Source of the DNA: Ceratothoa steindachneri
Taxonomy: Eukaryota; Arthropoda; Malacostraca; Isopoda; Cymothoidae
Assembly: GCA_963969495.1 (NCBI GenBank)
Contig: OZ018327.1
Coordinates: 176,103,522 to 176,167,521 of the forward strand
Direction of reading: 5' to 3'
Length of the DNA: 64,000 nucleotides
Below the pieces are notes generated by a model. That model did no database searches. It worked only from the letters and a program-made list of their open reading frames with translations, and was not told where the DNA came from. Below are positions 12,000 to 23,709 of this stretch, in pieces (the stretch's first letter is position 1; each line of letters starts with the position of its first letter). The translations under genes and the position numbers were made by a program.

Positions 12000-12450
12000 A
12001 TCAATGCGGTCGCCCTCGGCGCGAGCACGCGCTCCTGGAGAGACCTGAAGGCCACGTGCACGTTGCGAAAGAAGGCTTTCCACATGTAGCCCAAACTCGC
12101 CTGAGGGAGAACTTCAGCTCGTCGATGTTAAGGTGACGTATCCAAGTAGGCCTTTCCCTCGACATGCACCAACACGCTTTATTCGATTGAGGTCAGGTGA
12201 CTGCGGGGACAAAATTCATTCGACCAGAAGTTTATGTTTAATCCCAACAACACTTGCACTGTCTGGGCCTTGTGGGCCGTGGCACCGTCCAACTGAAAGA
12301 CGAAGTTCGCCTTCTTCGTAATATTTCTTACCCATGGCAAGACTTTCGTAGCCAAGATGTCACTGTAATCGGCCGTGGTGAACCTGTAGGCGGCCGCGAA
12401 ACACACCGACGGCATCTTTTCACCATTCAAACAACATTATCTATATATAT
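12000..12450 (-). pseudogene. Mariner-like transposase relic
   Basis: Minus-strand translation gives GEKMPSVCFAAAYRF, ILATKVLPWV and FQLDGATAHKAQTVQ (about 12290), the typical second-aspartate region of a mariner-type DDE transposase, followed by INFWSNEF. The third catalytic block is degraded (RSHLTSIE in place of the usual SPDLNP) and only frame-shifted traces remain downstream. N-terminus absent. Confidence 0.75.
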
Positions 12451-12924
12451 TGCTTTGACATTTTGCATCGAGGCAACCCCTTTAAATATGGCCAATCTTG
12501 CAAAGAATGAATGGCTATGAAGTTGTTTATGACAACTGCAGACTTTTGGCCTAGCATAATTATTTTCCCAACTGGTCTTATTTGTTGATCGTATAAACGT
12601 AGACATGGCGTGATTATTTGTTGAAGTATTTTTTATATTAAATCGGTAACTACCGAGAGTCGCCTATCTCTTTTGGAGATGGAAAGCTGTTCACACTAAT
12701 TCAAAATCTCAGTGCGTTTATTATTATTATAGTGATTTAGATTTTAGCTCTGAAGGAGGATTTATGCTACTTCTCTCAAGTCTCCGAATAGAAAAAGGAA
12801 GGTATTTACCCATGAAAAATGGGAAGGACTACGCAATAATGCAAGAAGGAAGAAATTATAGTAGGGTGGTGGTATCAAATGTAGGGAGTGAGAAAGCAGG
12901 TGGCTTATAAGTTGGTTTTAACGT
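12451..12924. other. No recognisable gene
   Basis: AT-rich spacer between mariner and SINE-like remains; nothing recognised. Confidence 0.55.
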
Positions 12925-13040
12925 AAATTTAGAGGGTTTGAGGATGCCTAGTCGTCTAGGGTACTCGTTATTCATTTTGGGGACGCGGAATCTATGGGTT
13001 CTCATCCCACCATACGTTACTTTTTTCTTTTTCCTCTCGG
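12925..13040 (+). mobile_element. Possible tRNA-derived SINE head
   Basis: TAGTCGTCTAGGG (about 12948) resembles a pol III A box and GGGTTCTCATCCC (12997-13009) a B box, at tRNA-like spacing. No clear tail was found. It could also be a decayed tRNA pseudogene. Confidence 0.4.
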
Positions 13041-13272
13041 GCGTCATTTTTCTTTTCTACATTTTCCGTAGCATGAATCACAAGGAGGTGAACAAAACTA
13101 TATCTACATTCATTTGCGTAGGTTGTAAGAGAAGAGCAACACAATATCAGAATTGTTGTACAGGGTGACCCACAAAAAACGGGCCCCAACTTGCGACAGG
13201 CCTCATTTCTTAATTTTCTTCAAGGATTGAATGAAACTTTGGTGATAACTAGTTTATTGTGTTTAAAAAACA

Positions 13273-14250
13273 TCATATCAAAACATGAGACTCTTTGGAC
13301 TTTTCCTCTTGATTGTAGAGCACGTATTCGAGATGACCAAAATTTAGCTCTGTGCATTTCTTGATGCGCAGCACAAAGTTATCCATGACGTCCTTACAAA
13401 CCGACCGACTAATGGCTCTGATCTCCTCCCAGATGGCTTCCTTGAGTTCCGTGATGGTCCTGGGTCTCCCTGCGTACACTTTGTCTTTAAGGTAGCCCCA
13501 GAGAAGAGAAAGAAATCTGGGTGGGTTAAGGTCTGGTGCCCACTCAAAATCAGACTTGAGACTGATCACACGGCCACCAAAGTTCTCTTTCAGCCAATCT
13601 TGGGACAAATTTGAGGTGTGAGAGCTTGATCAATCTTGCTGGAACCAGAACTTCCCCATAATTGACGGAAAAAGAGTCTGCAGCTTCCTCTTGAAGGTTT
13701 GGGGGACCTCAACATACCGCTCCTGGGTGGCTGTCACTGTCGCGCCAGATTCCTTGAAGAATAATGGTCCGATGATGCCTCTGGCTGAGATTGCACTCCA
13801 TAACGTGCAATTAGTGAAATGCTGACAATCAAATCCTGAAGTTCGCCGATGGAGAGATTGCAAGATGTTAGTTAAGGGGAGAAGGAACGAATTTTTTCAC
13901 CAACTTGTCACTAACATTGCTCTCTTGGCGAAGGTCCATCCATAATCTTGCGAACGGCGAAGGCGCGGAGATTTGGATCATCGTCACAGAGGAGAGAGAC
14001 GAGCAGATTTTCTTGGTGTGCGTTTCATGATTTGATTCAAGGGAACACCATGTCTCGCGTTGATTGCGAAAGAAGGCGGATATATTTGATTTGGAAAAGA
14101 ATGTGATTGGCGGCGTCAGAAATGTGTAGTCGAGTTTTGATCGCAAACCATCAATGAATGTAGCTGGTGACGACGTAGAAGATGAGAGAGTGCAGATTTT
14201 TCTTAACTTTATCTTTAAAAGGATGCTTGGAGAGGTAAGTTGCCCCAAGG
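13273..14250 (-). pseudogene. Mariner-like transposase relic, nearly full length
   Basis: Minus strand, in order: RLWMDLRQESNVSDKLVKK (about 13950), LIARYGVQSQ-like traces with WSAISARGIIGPLFF (about 13780), FGKFWFQQD (catalytic D, about 13640), DLNPP (about 13530), WGYLKDKVYAGRPRTITELK (13490-13430) and the conserved C-terminal CTELNFGHLEYVL (about 13330). Several frameshifts and stops. This is a different mariner lineage from the one at 12000-12450. Confidence 0.8.
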
Positions 14251-14264
14251 CGACAGGCTAAAGT

Positions 14265-14590
14265 CAATCACTTGAAGTGGGGAATGGGTCCTGGCTTCAA
14301 AGTTTTCAGTTGCGGATCAATTTTCCTGTTGTGAATGGATTTGGAAACAAGGAAAAGGTACTTCTGATCAGAGGAAAAATCCGACAACACTTCATTTGTC
14401 ATTGTAATTTCTGGTCCATCTGTGATCAAAACGAACACTTCATCCAATTATAACTCTTCCACCTTTGACAAAGAGTTCCCTATTGGTGCCTTGGAAGAAA
14501 TGTTGCCTGTGGTAGGTCCGTCAAAGGCTTGGAGTTCATGAACAAGGCCGAGTTCATTTCTATGGAGGTCACAAATTGACCAATGAACTT
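14265..14590 (-). pseudogene. Family B repeat protein, fragment
   Basis: Minus strand fragments GPTTGNIS.KAPIG, VLSDFSSDQKYLF and LKPGPIPHF correspond in order to segments of the larger family B copy at 17420-19340 (GKTTGPRGFVGPIG there). Function unknown; see that entry. Confidence 0.5.
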
Positions 14591-14628
14591 TTTTACCTCG
14601 TCGATCCTTAATCTTTATCTAGATCCAA

Positions 14629-14630
<2 letters not shown>

Positions 14631-14682
<52 letters not shown>
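14631..14682. repeat. (TA)n microsatellite
   Basis: 26 TA units. Confidence 0.98.
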
Positions 14683-14685
<3 letters not shown>

Positions 14686-14689
14686 AGAC

Positions 14690-15115
14690 AAATGCATATA
14701 ATTTACTGTCACTCACCTCAAGAAGAGAAATAAAGGCTAAATTATCTTGTTGTGTTGGGAGATCTGAGAGTGTCAACGGCTTAGACAGTCCGATGACATT
14801 ATTTGAGCCATTTCGAGGTTTAGCCTGTTTGCTTGCTTTAGGCATTTTTGACAATATATACAATTAATTTCGAATGATGCAATGGATTTACATATGTCAG
14901 TTGTTACAGTTTTCGCATTTTTTAAAATTATGGAGTAAGTGATAAAATGTGTGGTAGGTTTCATAGGGGTTAAATAGGTTTGTAGTATACCCATTACCCA
15001 AACAAAGACAACACACAGTCGAGAGAACATCATTAATCCCAAGCGGAAGAAACTGCAAGAGGAAACATACGACCAATTTGCACTTAAAAACATTACAAGG
15101 AAGATGCTACAAAAT
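14690..15115. other. Unassigned sequence
   Basis: A 106-codon minus-strand frame (14773-15093) has a Cys pair near its end (INCIYCQKC), faintly like a PLE zinc/GIY-YIG linker, but nothing else supports that. No function called. Confidence 0.3.
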
Positions 15116-15119
15116 CAAG

Positions 15120-15440
15120 ACCATAAAGCCGGATATGGAAATTAAAAACAAAAGAGGGGAAATGACCAGAGTAAGATCGACAAGATGTTATAAAAGTAAA
15201 GAAGTAAACAAAAGAGGCGAAGTGCCCCAACTAATATATGAAAGAAAACAACAAAACAAAAAAAGCGTAAATAAAAACAGCAAAGTGCCCCAAAATAATA
15301 AACGAAGGAAAAAACAAAGCGTAAATAAAAGAGGCGAAGTGCCCAAAGCTTAAAAACAAAGGAAAACAAGAAAAGCGTTTATATGTAGAAGGTGAAGTGC
15401 CCAAAACTGAAAAACGAAGGAAAAAACAAAACAAAAGAAA
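15120..15440. repeat. Degenerate minisatellite, unit about 55-60 bases
   Basis: About five imperfect units, each with AAAAGAGGCGAAGTGCCC and a following AAACGAAGGAAAAAACAAA segment (for example 15206, 15275, 15323, 15389). Strong purine strand bias. Frames on both strands cross it only because of the composition. Confidence 0.8.
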
Positions 15441-16690
15441 AGTCTTGGAGTGTGCCACAGAACTCATTACTGATTGGCTCGGCTCAAATTTCTGGATTCC
15501 CATCCTGCAATCAGAGCTCGAGTTTAAGATAACCGTGAGTGAATACAACATTTTTAAACCTAGCGAGAATCTTTGAGCCGATCCTAGTAATGTTATTTTT
15601 AATCGCCTCTATGTTTATAATTACTTTCTAATCTCGTTTCTTTTCTCACTTTCGATATTACAAATGTTGGTTCTAATGATGCCTATATAGGACAACTCAC
15701 AGTGCTGACTTTGACCACTCTTAATATAGATACATGGGAACAAAAGTACTTAAACGAAGAATTTACGAACCGATCAAACATTGTGTAGAGAAGATAAGGT
15801 TCCATTGTGTGTCGACTGCCTTGCTGTTCCTGTCTTAGAACTCTTCAGAACTACTCCATTCAACCACTTTCGCTTTTAGTCAGACAGATTCGGGAGTCGG
15901 GATAAAAGGATGACTGGCGGGAAAGATTCTAAATAGTAATAACGGAATATTTTCTGTCGTATCTCTTTGTCTATATGTTTTCGGACACTCTATAGTCAAG
16001 CCATATTTCTTTTTGTTCTACCTTATCTAGTTGTCAAGGCATATGCACAGACCTCTCGGGAAACTTTTGTGTTTTGGATTGACTTAGACAGAAAATGAAT
16101 AGATGAACGAATTTCATATAAATAAAATAATTAGACACATTTTATGTGATTTTTCCTTTGGTACATCGCAACATATCGTTGTCTGGCTATACCTTAAGCG
16201 GATACTAAGGATGGCGGGAGAAAGAAATGCAATTTGGCCAAGTCATGTGAGGCATCGGACATTCTTAATACAAGATGCGACGGGGCTTCTTCCATCTGGA
16301 CGTGGTCTACAAGTTTGTGCTTTTCCCTGAAACTGGTACTCTGTTTTATTCTCTTTTGTATATGTAATTATCTTTTATAATTTGAATTTAGAATCTGTAT
16401 GAGTCAATTTTGCTGTCAAGAATGCCTTACGTGATTTTTATAGCATTTTTTCCTGCTGATATCGACTCTGCAATCCATTTTTTTCAATTTGTTCTGCTTA
16501 TCCGTTATGTTCCCTTCAATATTTTTGGTTTAGGTGTTTTAGCCTCAATCTGGCGACGACCTACAAGGGGTTTCACTAAATAAATACGTTTATTACGAAT
16601 ATCTGGCATCTCTAAACTTTATTGGGAAATTGTTTCACTTGTCCTGCTATATATATATTTTTTTTTACTTTTAAGAAAAATACAAAAATT
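15441..16690. other. No recognisable gene
   Basis: AT-rich. A 75-codon plus-strand frame at 16103-16330 has no family resemblance and no good coding context. Confidence 0.5.
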
Positions 16691-16698
16691 GTTACATA

Positions 16699-16893
16699 AT
16701 GAATAGAGCGACTAAAATTATCCCAGTCAATTTGCTTGTATCTGCTGGAGGAGTTACCATGTCAAATAGCCAATGCCAAATCAAAAAATTTGTGGAAAGA
16801 TTAGATAGAACTTACTTTGGAATTAATCTATGGGGTCAAGAAAATAATTTTTCCTCTCATTTCTGCTGTAAGACGTGTGTATCAAAAACATGA
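16699..16893 (+). pseudogene. Family A repeat protein, N-terminal fragment
   Basis: Contains TYFGINLWGQENNF followed by CCKTC, matching the second half of the N-terminal zinc-ribbon-like module of family A (compare YFGYQIGDQDKPWAP...CCTTC on the minus strand at 33525-33761). It stops after SKT and no other part of the protein follows. Confidence 0.5.
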
Positions 16894-16899
16894 GAAGAC

Positions 16900-17415
16900 G
16901 GATGTGCAAAATTTGAAATTCATTTTCCCACCCTGTTGTTTTAATGGAAGCAACATCAAAAACTATTGTGTTGAAATTTCAGACTTCTAAATTAATATTT
17001 TCAGATTCCTCAACGCAATTGAAATTTTGAAAAAAAAGCAAAAATGTCGGAAATTCTATCTATTTGTTTTCAAACTTCAAGTTGTTACATCAACATTTAT
17101 GTCCTATATGGGGTATATTATTTCCATAAAACTTTACAATCAATACTTCTACTTCCATTTTATTGAATAAAAATAATTTATTAACTACTCTATAAGTTTT
17201 CTTTCCTTTTCTTCCGTTTGTTTCCCTGCAACCTGTAGATTTTTATCATCATCACTCTGAAATAGAAGAAATTGAACAATTAACAGTTGAAATTTTCATT
17301 ATTATTCAATATCCATTTATTCAATGCAGTTAGATTTTTGTAGTGTTATCACCTTTCATTATGAACACCTTCTTGATATTAAATGAGGGTATTTTTCTCC
17401 TCGACACAATTCTAC
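16900..17415. other. No recognisable gene
   Basis: AT-rich sequence between family A and family B remains. Confidence 0.5.
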
Positions 17416-17419
17416 TCCT

Positions 17420-19340
17420 TATATAGGTGTCCCGTTTGTCTTCTCCACAAACTGCTAGTGACGCTTCTGTGACCAGTTGATGCATCTCCCAACCGCTTGT
17501 GTGTGACAAGGAAACTTCGGAATATCCAATTTAGGTTGTTGACGGATAAATTCTTAAAGTTGATCATCAGAGAGCGTCCTCGTCAGCGGAGGTTTGCTCA
17601 CAACGGTCTGCTGCCAATTAATTAGGTGGATGTAGTCGTCAGCTTCAAAGTTTATTTCTGGGATCTTGAAAGTGTGTATTGATTTCCCTTTATAATCTTT
17701 TCGTGCTTTCATAGTTCTTCTCTATGCGAGTACCCAGATATGATTTCTTTCATTTTGCAGCATACAGAGAAGAATGTTTTCCGCATGTGTAAGATTAGCA
17801 TTTCTTTGAATCACTAGGGTAAATATATCTTTAATCTGTTTGTTCATCCTTTGCAGTGATTGCACTGTCTTGAAGAGGTTGAGTGTTCCATCTTGCGTAG
17901 AAGAGTTAGCTTTTATTTCAAACCAGCATGGTGCATACAGCTTCATAATGAACAAGACAGTGGATTTCAGCGTGTCAGAAGGGCCGGAAGTCGAAATATA
18001 TAATCGAGGTATCCGATTTGCTGTTGTAAGCCTTCGCGCATGCGACATTTTTCCAGGACTCTTATGAGCCATTTCAGAAGAACATTTACCTTGTAAGATA
18101 GATAGAAGAATATCAAACATATACTTTTTGATCGGTGCTCAGATTTTTCAGCAGACGGCAAGTTAGTCGGAATTGCCTCGAATTCAACAACACTTAGAGT
18201 CTCCATTTATCCAGTTGTTTCCCTATAGGTCCGACAAATCCACGAGGCCCCGTTGTTTTCCCATCCAAATTGTTGATGAGATGGTGCAATGGGAGCTCCT
18301 TTGCATGTAGCTGGCAAATAAACCAATGCAGTGGTCTATTAAGTTTTAACTCTAAAATTCTGATGACACCTCCTTTTGTTCCTGTATTCACTGCTGTTCC
18401 ATCGCATCCCACAATAACGAGTTCATCAATTGCAATGTTATTTGCTTCTAGATATGAGAATATTAGATCGAATATAGCTTTTGCAGAACCTGTCTTCATT
18501 GGCAGGTGTCGAAGGTATTCTGAATTAGGTTCTTTTATCATAGAGATGTGCTCTTCCATTATCTTCTTCTTGTGATGAGCTCCCTCCATCGTATGAACAA
18601 CAAATGTGCTATCTTTTCTACTATCAAAATAATAGGATATAATGGCTTATCCGACCTAATTTCTTGATGTAGTGTAGTACATTCTTTGACACGCTCTCTT
18701 CTAACTTTTGACCTATAAACTACTACAGAAGTTTATTTGCCTTCAATTGACCATAAGTCCTTAAGGATTAGATTTGTTATTAAAGCTGCAGTTCATTAGA
18801 CACACCAGTGTAGTCACATGCCAACGCCAATTTAGACAATTTATTCGTTTCGATGGAGTCTTGGATGCAAATTTTTTGTTTACTTCTTTACGTTTCACGG
18901 ATGAAGAAAGCTCATAGTCAATACCTTCGTCAGCAGATTCTGTTTATGTGTTGAATGAAGAAAGAATCACTTCGATATTATCTGTGCAAGTAGATGGCTG
19001 ATTTAAGAGACAATACTCAGGATTTTTCCTAACTGCACTCTGAATATTCTTCTTTGATTGAATTTTAATGATATCAACTATTGCCATTTTCCTAGTTGTT
19101 CGTTGGTCTTCCAGAAAAGTTTGCTCCAATGGCGGCAACTTCTTTTTTCTTTTTTTTTGCTACAAGAACAGTTTTCAAAGCTATCGCATTTACAACACAA
19201 AATATCAAACAATTGTCGTGCATTCTTTGTAAAATCGTCACATTTTTTCTGCTAATTTTATTTCTCATTAAAGCCTGATATTTTGAATAATAATTTAAAA
19301 TTCTTTTTCTAACTGCCTCTATTGACACAAGGGATTGATG
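17420..19340 (-). pseudogene. Family B repeat protein, broken near-full copy
   Basis: A dispersed protein family of unknown function that I recognise only from its recurring blocks. Minus strand, in order: an N-terminal basic region (19328-19092), IVDIIKIQSKKNIQ (about 19090), then ELVIVGCDGTAVNTGTKGG (about 18410), NRPLHWFICQLHAKELPL (about 18310) and GKTTGPRGFVGPIGKQL (about 18230), SHARRLTTANRIPRLYIS (about 18030), KLYAPCWFEIK, VIQRNANLTHAENILL (about 17790) and a C-terminal DDYIHLINWQQTVV part near 17620. Several frameshifts. The VGCDGT block with a conserved aspartate recalls an RNase H-like transposase core, which is inference only. A second fragment is at 14265. Confidence 0.6.
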
Positions 19341-19344
19341 CCGT

Positions 19345-20610
19345 TTTCCAAATAGAAATTAACTCCGCTACTAATGTGATAATTTGTTTAATTGGCGGAT
19401 CCTTTCTATTGCGGTTCTCTTCCTTTTTTCGCTCAATCAAATCATATTTTATAACATCTTTATAAGTTAGCAACAATCTTCACTAATGGCGCAGGATCGC
19501 CAAACAAAGGGCGTTATAGGTTTTAATGCCATAATTAAATATTGTTTTGATTCTTTTCTTACATATTATTTAGCTTTGAAATATATTAAAACTTGTATAA
19601 ATATTTAGTGTACACTATAAATAACGGTTCTTAAATACAAATAGAAGAATGTGATCAAAACATTAGACACTAGGCAAAGCCACACACACACACACATCCA
19701 GTCTCAACGAGATCCGCCGTGCTACTGAAACATAATTCCTACGTACGCCGCTATAATATGTCATTGAGGAACCTCTAAATATTAATCGATTACTTTCACA
19801 TTTCGTTTACTTGTTCTTTAAAATATATTAATTATTTGCTTGAAGGAATCAATTCCAAATTCAAATTTAATTTTCAGATATAATCCACGAAAGTCAAAAT
19901 TTAGTTGAAAATCGCATTATTTTCAACTTCCAATGGCGTTAAGGAACCTTTAACATTTATTATAACAAAAAATCCTTTTAGATGGTCTAATTTGGCAGAT
20001 AGCCCCATAAAAAATTCGTGGTCGGAAAATAAATTTCAGAAAAAATATTTTCTCTCCACCCTAAATTATGTCTTTAATTGTGAAATAAACCTTGGGTTAA
20101 AATTGTTATTTTCAAATTGTTTGTGGCTCTATTAAATTAAAAAAGTCAATTTTAATCCCCAAACTTTGCCTTTGTGGTTAGGACATTGAATTTTTAAAAT
20201 AGCCCCCATTTATGGTAAATAACATTATTTTGATGCAAATAGTAAAAATATATAAAAAGTTTCAAGGGTTATGTTTTTTCAGTTATGGTATAAACATGAT
20301 ATACTGTATTTTAAAAGGTTATAAAAACAGTAATACAGTAGCAATAGCTATTATTCCCCTTATATTTTGTTTTGGGGAGACCTGGAGAGCAATTGCTGCT
20401 CTTTTACATTCCACATAGATTCAGCACTAATTTGGTGAAAAGTAAACTGTACAGCTTTCTAGAACTTTCGAGAATTTTTTTATAGGTTTGAAGAATTTCT
20501 AGAACATTCTGGCAACGTAGATGACTGTATAAATACAAAGAATATCTAATCAACAGATCAGTTTAACTCAAGCCGTTACAGGGCAGACATCGTCATTGAT
20601 AGAAGCATTC
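19345..20610. other. No recognisable gene
   Basis: AT-rich. It has a short (CA)8 at about 19680. Bases 20560-20620 lead into the first exon-like piece of the next family A copy. Confidence 0.55.
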
Positions 20611-20619
20611 GTCACACAT

Positions 20620-22770
20620 GACATTGAGAGGTTATAAGCATCCGACAGACGCATTTTGCTATGTCTGCGGCAAATTTATTAAGACAAGAGATCTACATAT
20701 ATAAATATTTATATAAATGTAATGTGTTTTGTTTATTGGATACTGAATTTTTTATTTTTTAACATTTCTAATAACACTAAGTGAAAAGTATTTGTATATT
20801 TATACTCATGTTTTCATTTTATTTTTTTACAGGAGGGTACAGAGGAGAAAAGAGCTATGAATTTTGCAATCGCACGAATTTGGAGGGAGCCAACTGAACA
20901 CTCAAGCAATTGTTTCTTCTGCATGGTGAACCATTCCACACGTAGAGCAGGCAGAAATGTTCCTGTTATCATGTATCCAGTCCTTTGGTCATCTATTGCG
21001 CCAGTGCCATACAGTTCTGAGCTCTCCGTACCCACTCCTACGGAAAGAGCGCAGCAGTTTTTAGAAAGGGAAAAACAGTTCATAAGAGGATGAAGTCATT
21101 GATCCAGATTACAGAGGTTTAACTGAGGAGAGAAACCCATACTACCCCAACCAAAAAGATCTCAACGACCTTGCCAGAGATCTTGGTCTCAGAAAGTCCA
21201 ATGCCGAGTTTTTAACTTCAAGATTCAAGCAGTGGGATTTGTTAGAAGACAGTGTGCAAATATCAGGTCAGACAAAGCGTCACATTTTCCTTTTCGAGCT
21301 TTTGTACACGTCAAGATGAGCTTTGCTTTTGTCACAATGTGACTGGTCTGTTTCAAGCAATCGGAATCGCCTGTAACCCCAACGAGGGGCGACTCTTCAT
21401 TGAAAGCTCGTCCGGGAGCCTCAAAGCAGTGCTGCTTCATAACGGGAACATCTATCCAACTCTTTCCCTTGCTCACTCGGTCTAGCTCAAAGAGGAATAC
21501 AGCAGTGTCAAGATCTTGCTAAATGCATTGAGATATAAAGAGTACGGTTGGTAGGTTAGTTAGTTAGTTACTCTACTCCAACCCTTCCTTGATACAGGAG
21601 GATCCCCCACCGGAATCTACATAGAGGTCAGTATGACAATAGCTGGTCGGCCCGGGGGCACCAGAGTCTGTCCTCTTTGGGAAGAGGTGCCAGGAAGTAT
21701 TATGTTTTGACACCAAACAGCGTTCACGTGTAACCTTCGTCACCTTGGGGCGGAGGGACCTGTTCCGCGTCAGAGATATGCGAATATAGATACCCATCGG
21801 CCGTATTCCTTTGAACAGAGTGTGTGTGTGTGTGTGTTGTGCTGTAAAGACGAGATAGGAAAGAAAGCAGTGTCGTATGTGTGTGGTGAGAAGTGTAAGA
21901 TCTACCACCCAAATCCACCAATCGGTAGCCAGATCTCTCCGTGCGCTAACGTTTGTTTCCGCCCATGCCGGAATTTGGGATCGAACCTAGTACCGCAACG
22001 TTGGGAGACCAACCTCGTATCCACTCAGCTAGCATGAGCTCTAAGATTTAGATTTTATCGGAAACTTAAAAATGGTGGCCTTCTTGATGCGTCTCTAAGG
22101 TGGCTTTACCAAGTTTCCTTGTTATTTTTGCCTTTGGGACAGCAGAGACACCGTGGCATACTACTATCAGCAGGATTGGCCGCAACGGACCGAGTTTACA
22201 TAATGTGGGGAGAAAGAACGTCAAATGGAAGCCTTGTTGGACACCCCAAAAGTACTGTTTCCTCCTCTGCACTTAAAATTGGGCCTTATGAAACAATTCA
22301 TCAGAGCTATGGATAAGGAGTCTGCAGCTTTCAAGTATCTAAAAGATTTATTTCCCAAGCAATCTGCAGAAAAAGTGGAAGCCGAGGTCTTCGTCGACCC
22401 ACAAATAAAAAAAAATCATGGAGGGCAAGGAGTTTCCCGAGAAGCTCACTAAGACGCAAAAAGCAGGACGGGACAGCTTTATCGCAGTGGTTCTGGACTT
22501 CCTAACGTGGTGAGAAACTACGGCAAGATGGGTTGCAGGATGGCCCTGAAAGTCCATATTCTTGACGCTCATCTTGATAAATGTAAGGAGAACATGGGAG
22601 CGTACTCCAAGTAGCATGACGAGCGCTTTCACCAGGATTTAATGGACTTTGAATGCCGCTATCAGTGATTGTATAATAAAAATCTGATGGAAGACTCTAT
22701 TGGGAGGCTGATTCGTGAAAGTAATTTACAGTATAAGCGTAAATCACGGAAAACTACTCATTTCTAATAT
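20620..22770 (+). pseudogene. Family A repeat protein, exon-like pieces split by a SINE
   Basis: Piece 1 (20620-20692) encodes AFCYVCGKFIK, half of a Cys-Cys zinc module. After about 140 AT-rich bases ending TTTTTTTACAG, a typical 3' splice site, piece 2 (20833-21545) gives ARIWREPTEHSSNCFFCMV, a GRN..VIMYP segment, DLGLRKSNAEFLTSRFKQW, CFCHNVTGLFQAIG and LLNALRYKEYGW. A SINE (21550-22045) then interrupts. Piece 3 resumes NLKMVAFLM, GGFTKFPCYFCLWDSR (about 22110), LFPPLHLKLGLMKQFI (about 22260) and an HERFHQDL-like block near 22620. Several frameshifts in the last part. Intron-like spacing suggests a once-spliced gene; its role is unknown. Confidence 0.65.
21550..22045 (-). mobile_element. 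tRNA-derived SINE with (CTAA)-type tail
   Basis: On the minus strand the head at about 22035 reads TAGCTGAGTGG (A box) and about 45 bases on GGTTCGATCCC (B box). The body is about 350 bases, includes a (CA)n tract at 21820, and ends in repeated TAAC units at 21553-21573. It lies inside a family A gene between the codons for GW and NLK, so it inserted after that copy. Length about 490. Confidence 0.8.
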
Positions 22771-23485
22771 TTCAATTGTCTCACTTATGTAATTCTAGAA
22801 TAAATAAATGCTATTTTTGAATGATGTAATTTTGTTTCTACTTTATGCAAATGAAAGTTTAAATTCGCGCCTTCTTTCCAGAGGTAATAAGTAAATTTTA
22901 TATAAATATCATTATTCTGGACACAAAAGCAAAGTCTGAATAAAATAACAGTGTTCTCTCATGTATTCTAGACACAAGCAAATAGAAAATAACAGTTGCT
23001 ACCTAAGGAAAAAAATCGTGTTACACAGTGTAATTAAACATAATATCTCTTATATAACTATTTATTAAAAATAAAATTTATCTAACTAGAAATACAAAAA
23101 TATTTTTATGGTAGGAGGGCACAGAGAATGTCTCAGATATAGACCAGTTAACTTTATGCACCTGATCATTAAAGATAAGTAAAGTATGATCGTTAGCTTG
23201 CAGCTTATAAGTATCGAATATTCTTTCATGAGATATGACCTAATTTTTTAATTCATCATATTCTTTCTGTCGAACAGATTAACACCAAATTATTCTAGCT
23301 GCAGTAGTGATCAAATTATTATGGATTTCTTGAAAATTCGTAATTTTTCTGGTAAAATGTAACTTAAAACTATTTATCAGTCAATAATGAATCTATTTTA
23401 TCACATTATTATTAAATAACTATTGTACATTTTTGAAGACTAAATATTAAACTGTTTGGTTTCATTTTCTGGCAAACCTGTTGAA
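22771..23485. other. No recognisable gene
   Basis: AT-rich; nothing recognised between the family A copy and the LINE 3' end. Confidence 0.55.
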
Positions 23486-23709
23486 TTAAAATAAGGCAAC
23501 ACGATTCGGCTTTTCCCGCTGCGGCAACTGTTAGTCTCGTGCCTCAGTTCTAATTCAGACTTCGCAGGGTGAGGAAGTGCAAGTCGTTCTCTTTTGCTAT
23601 TACTGACTCAGTAATTAGGAGTAACCAGGAAAAGAAGTACCCTAGGAGACCTTACGGTCCATTCAAAGAGGGTACCTTTGGACTAGCAATCGAGCAGGCA
23701 CATGGCTGC

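Noticed and set aside
15142..15551. Overlapping frames on both strands of the minisatellite
   Set aside because: They follow from the biased composition of the repeat units.
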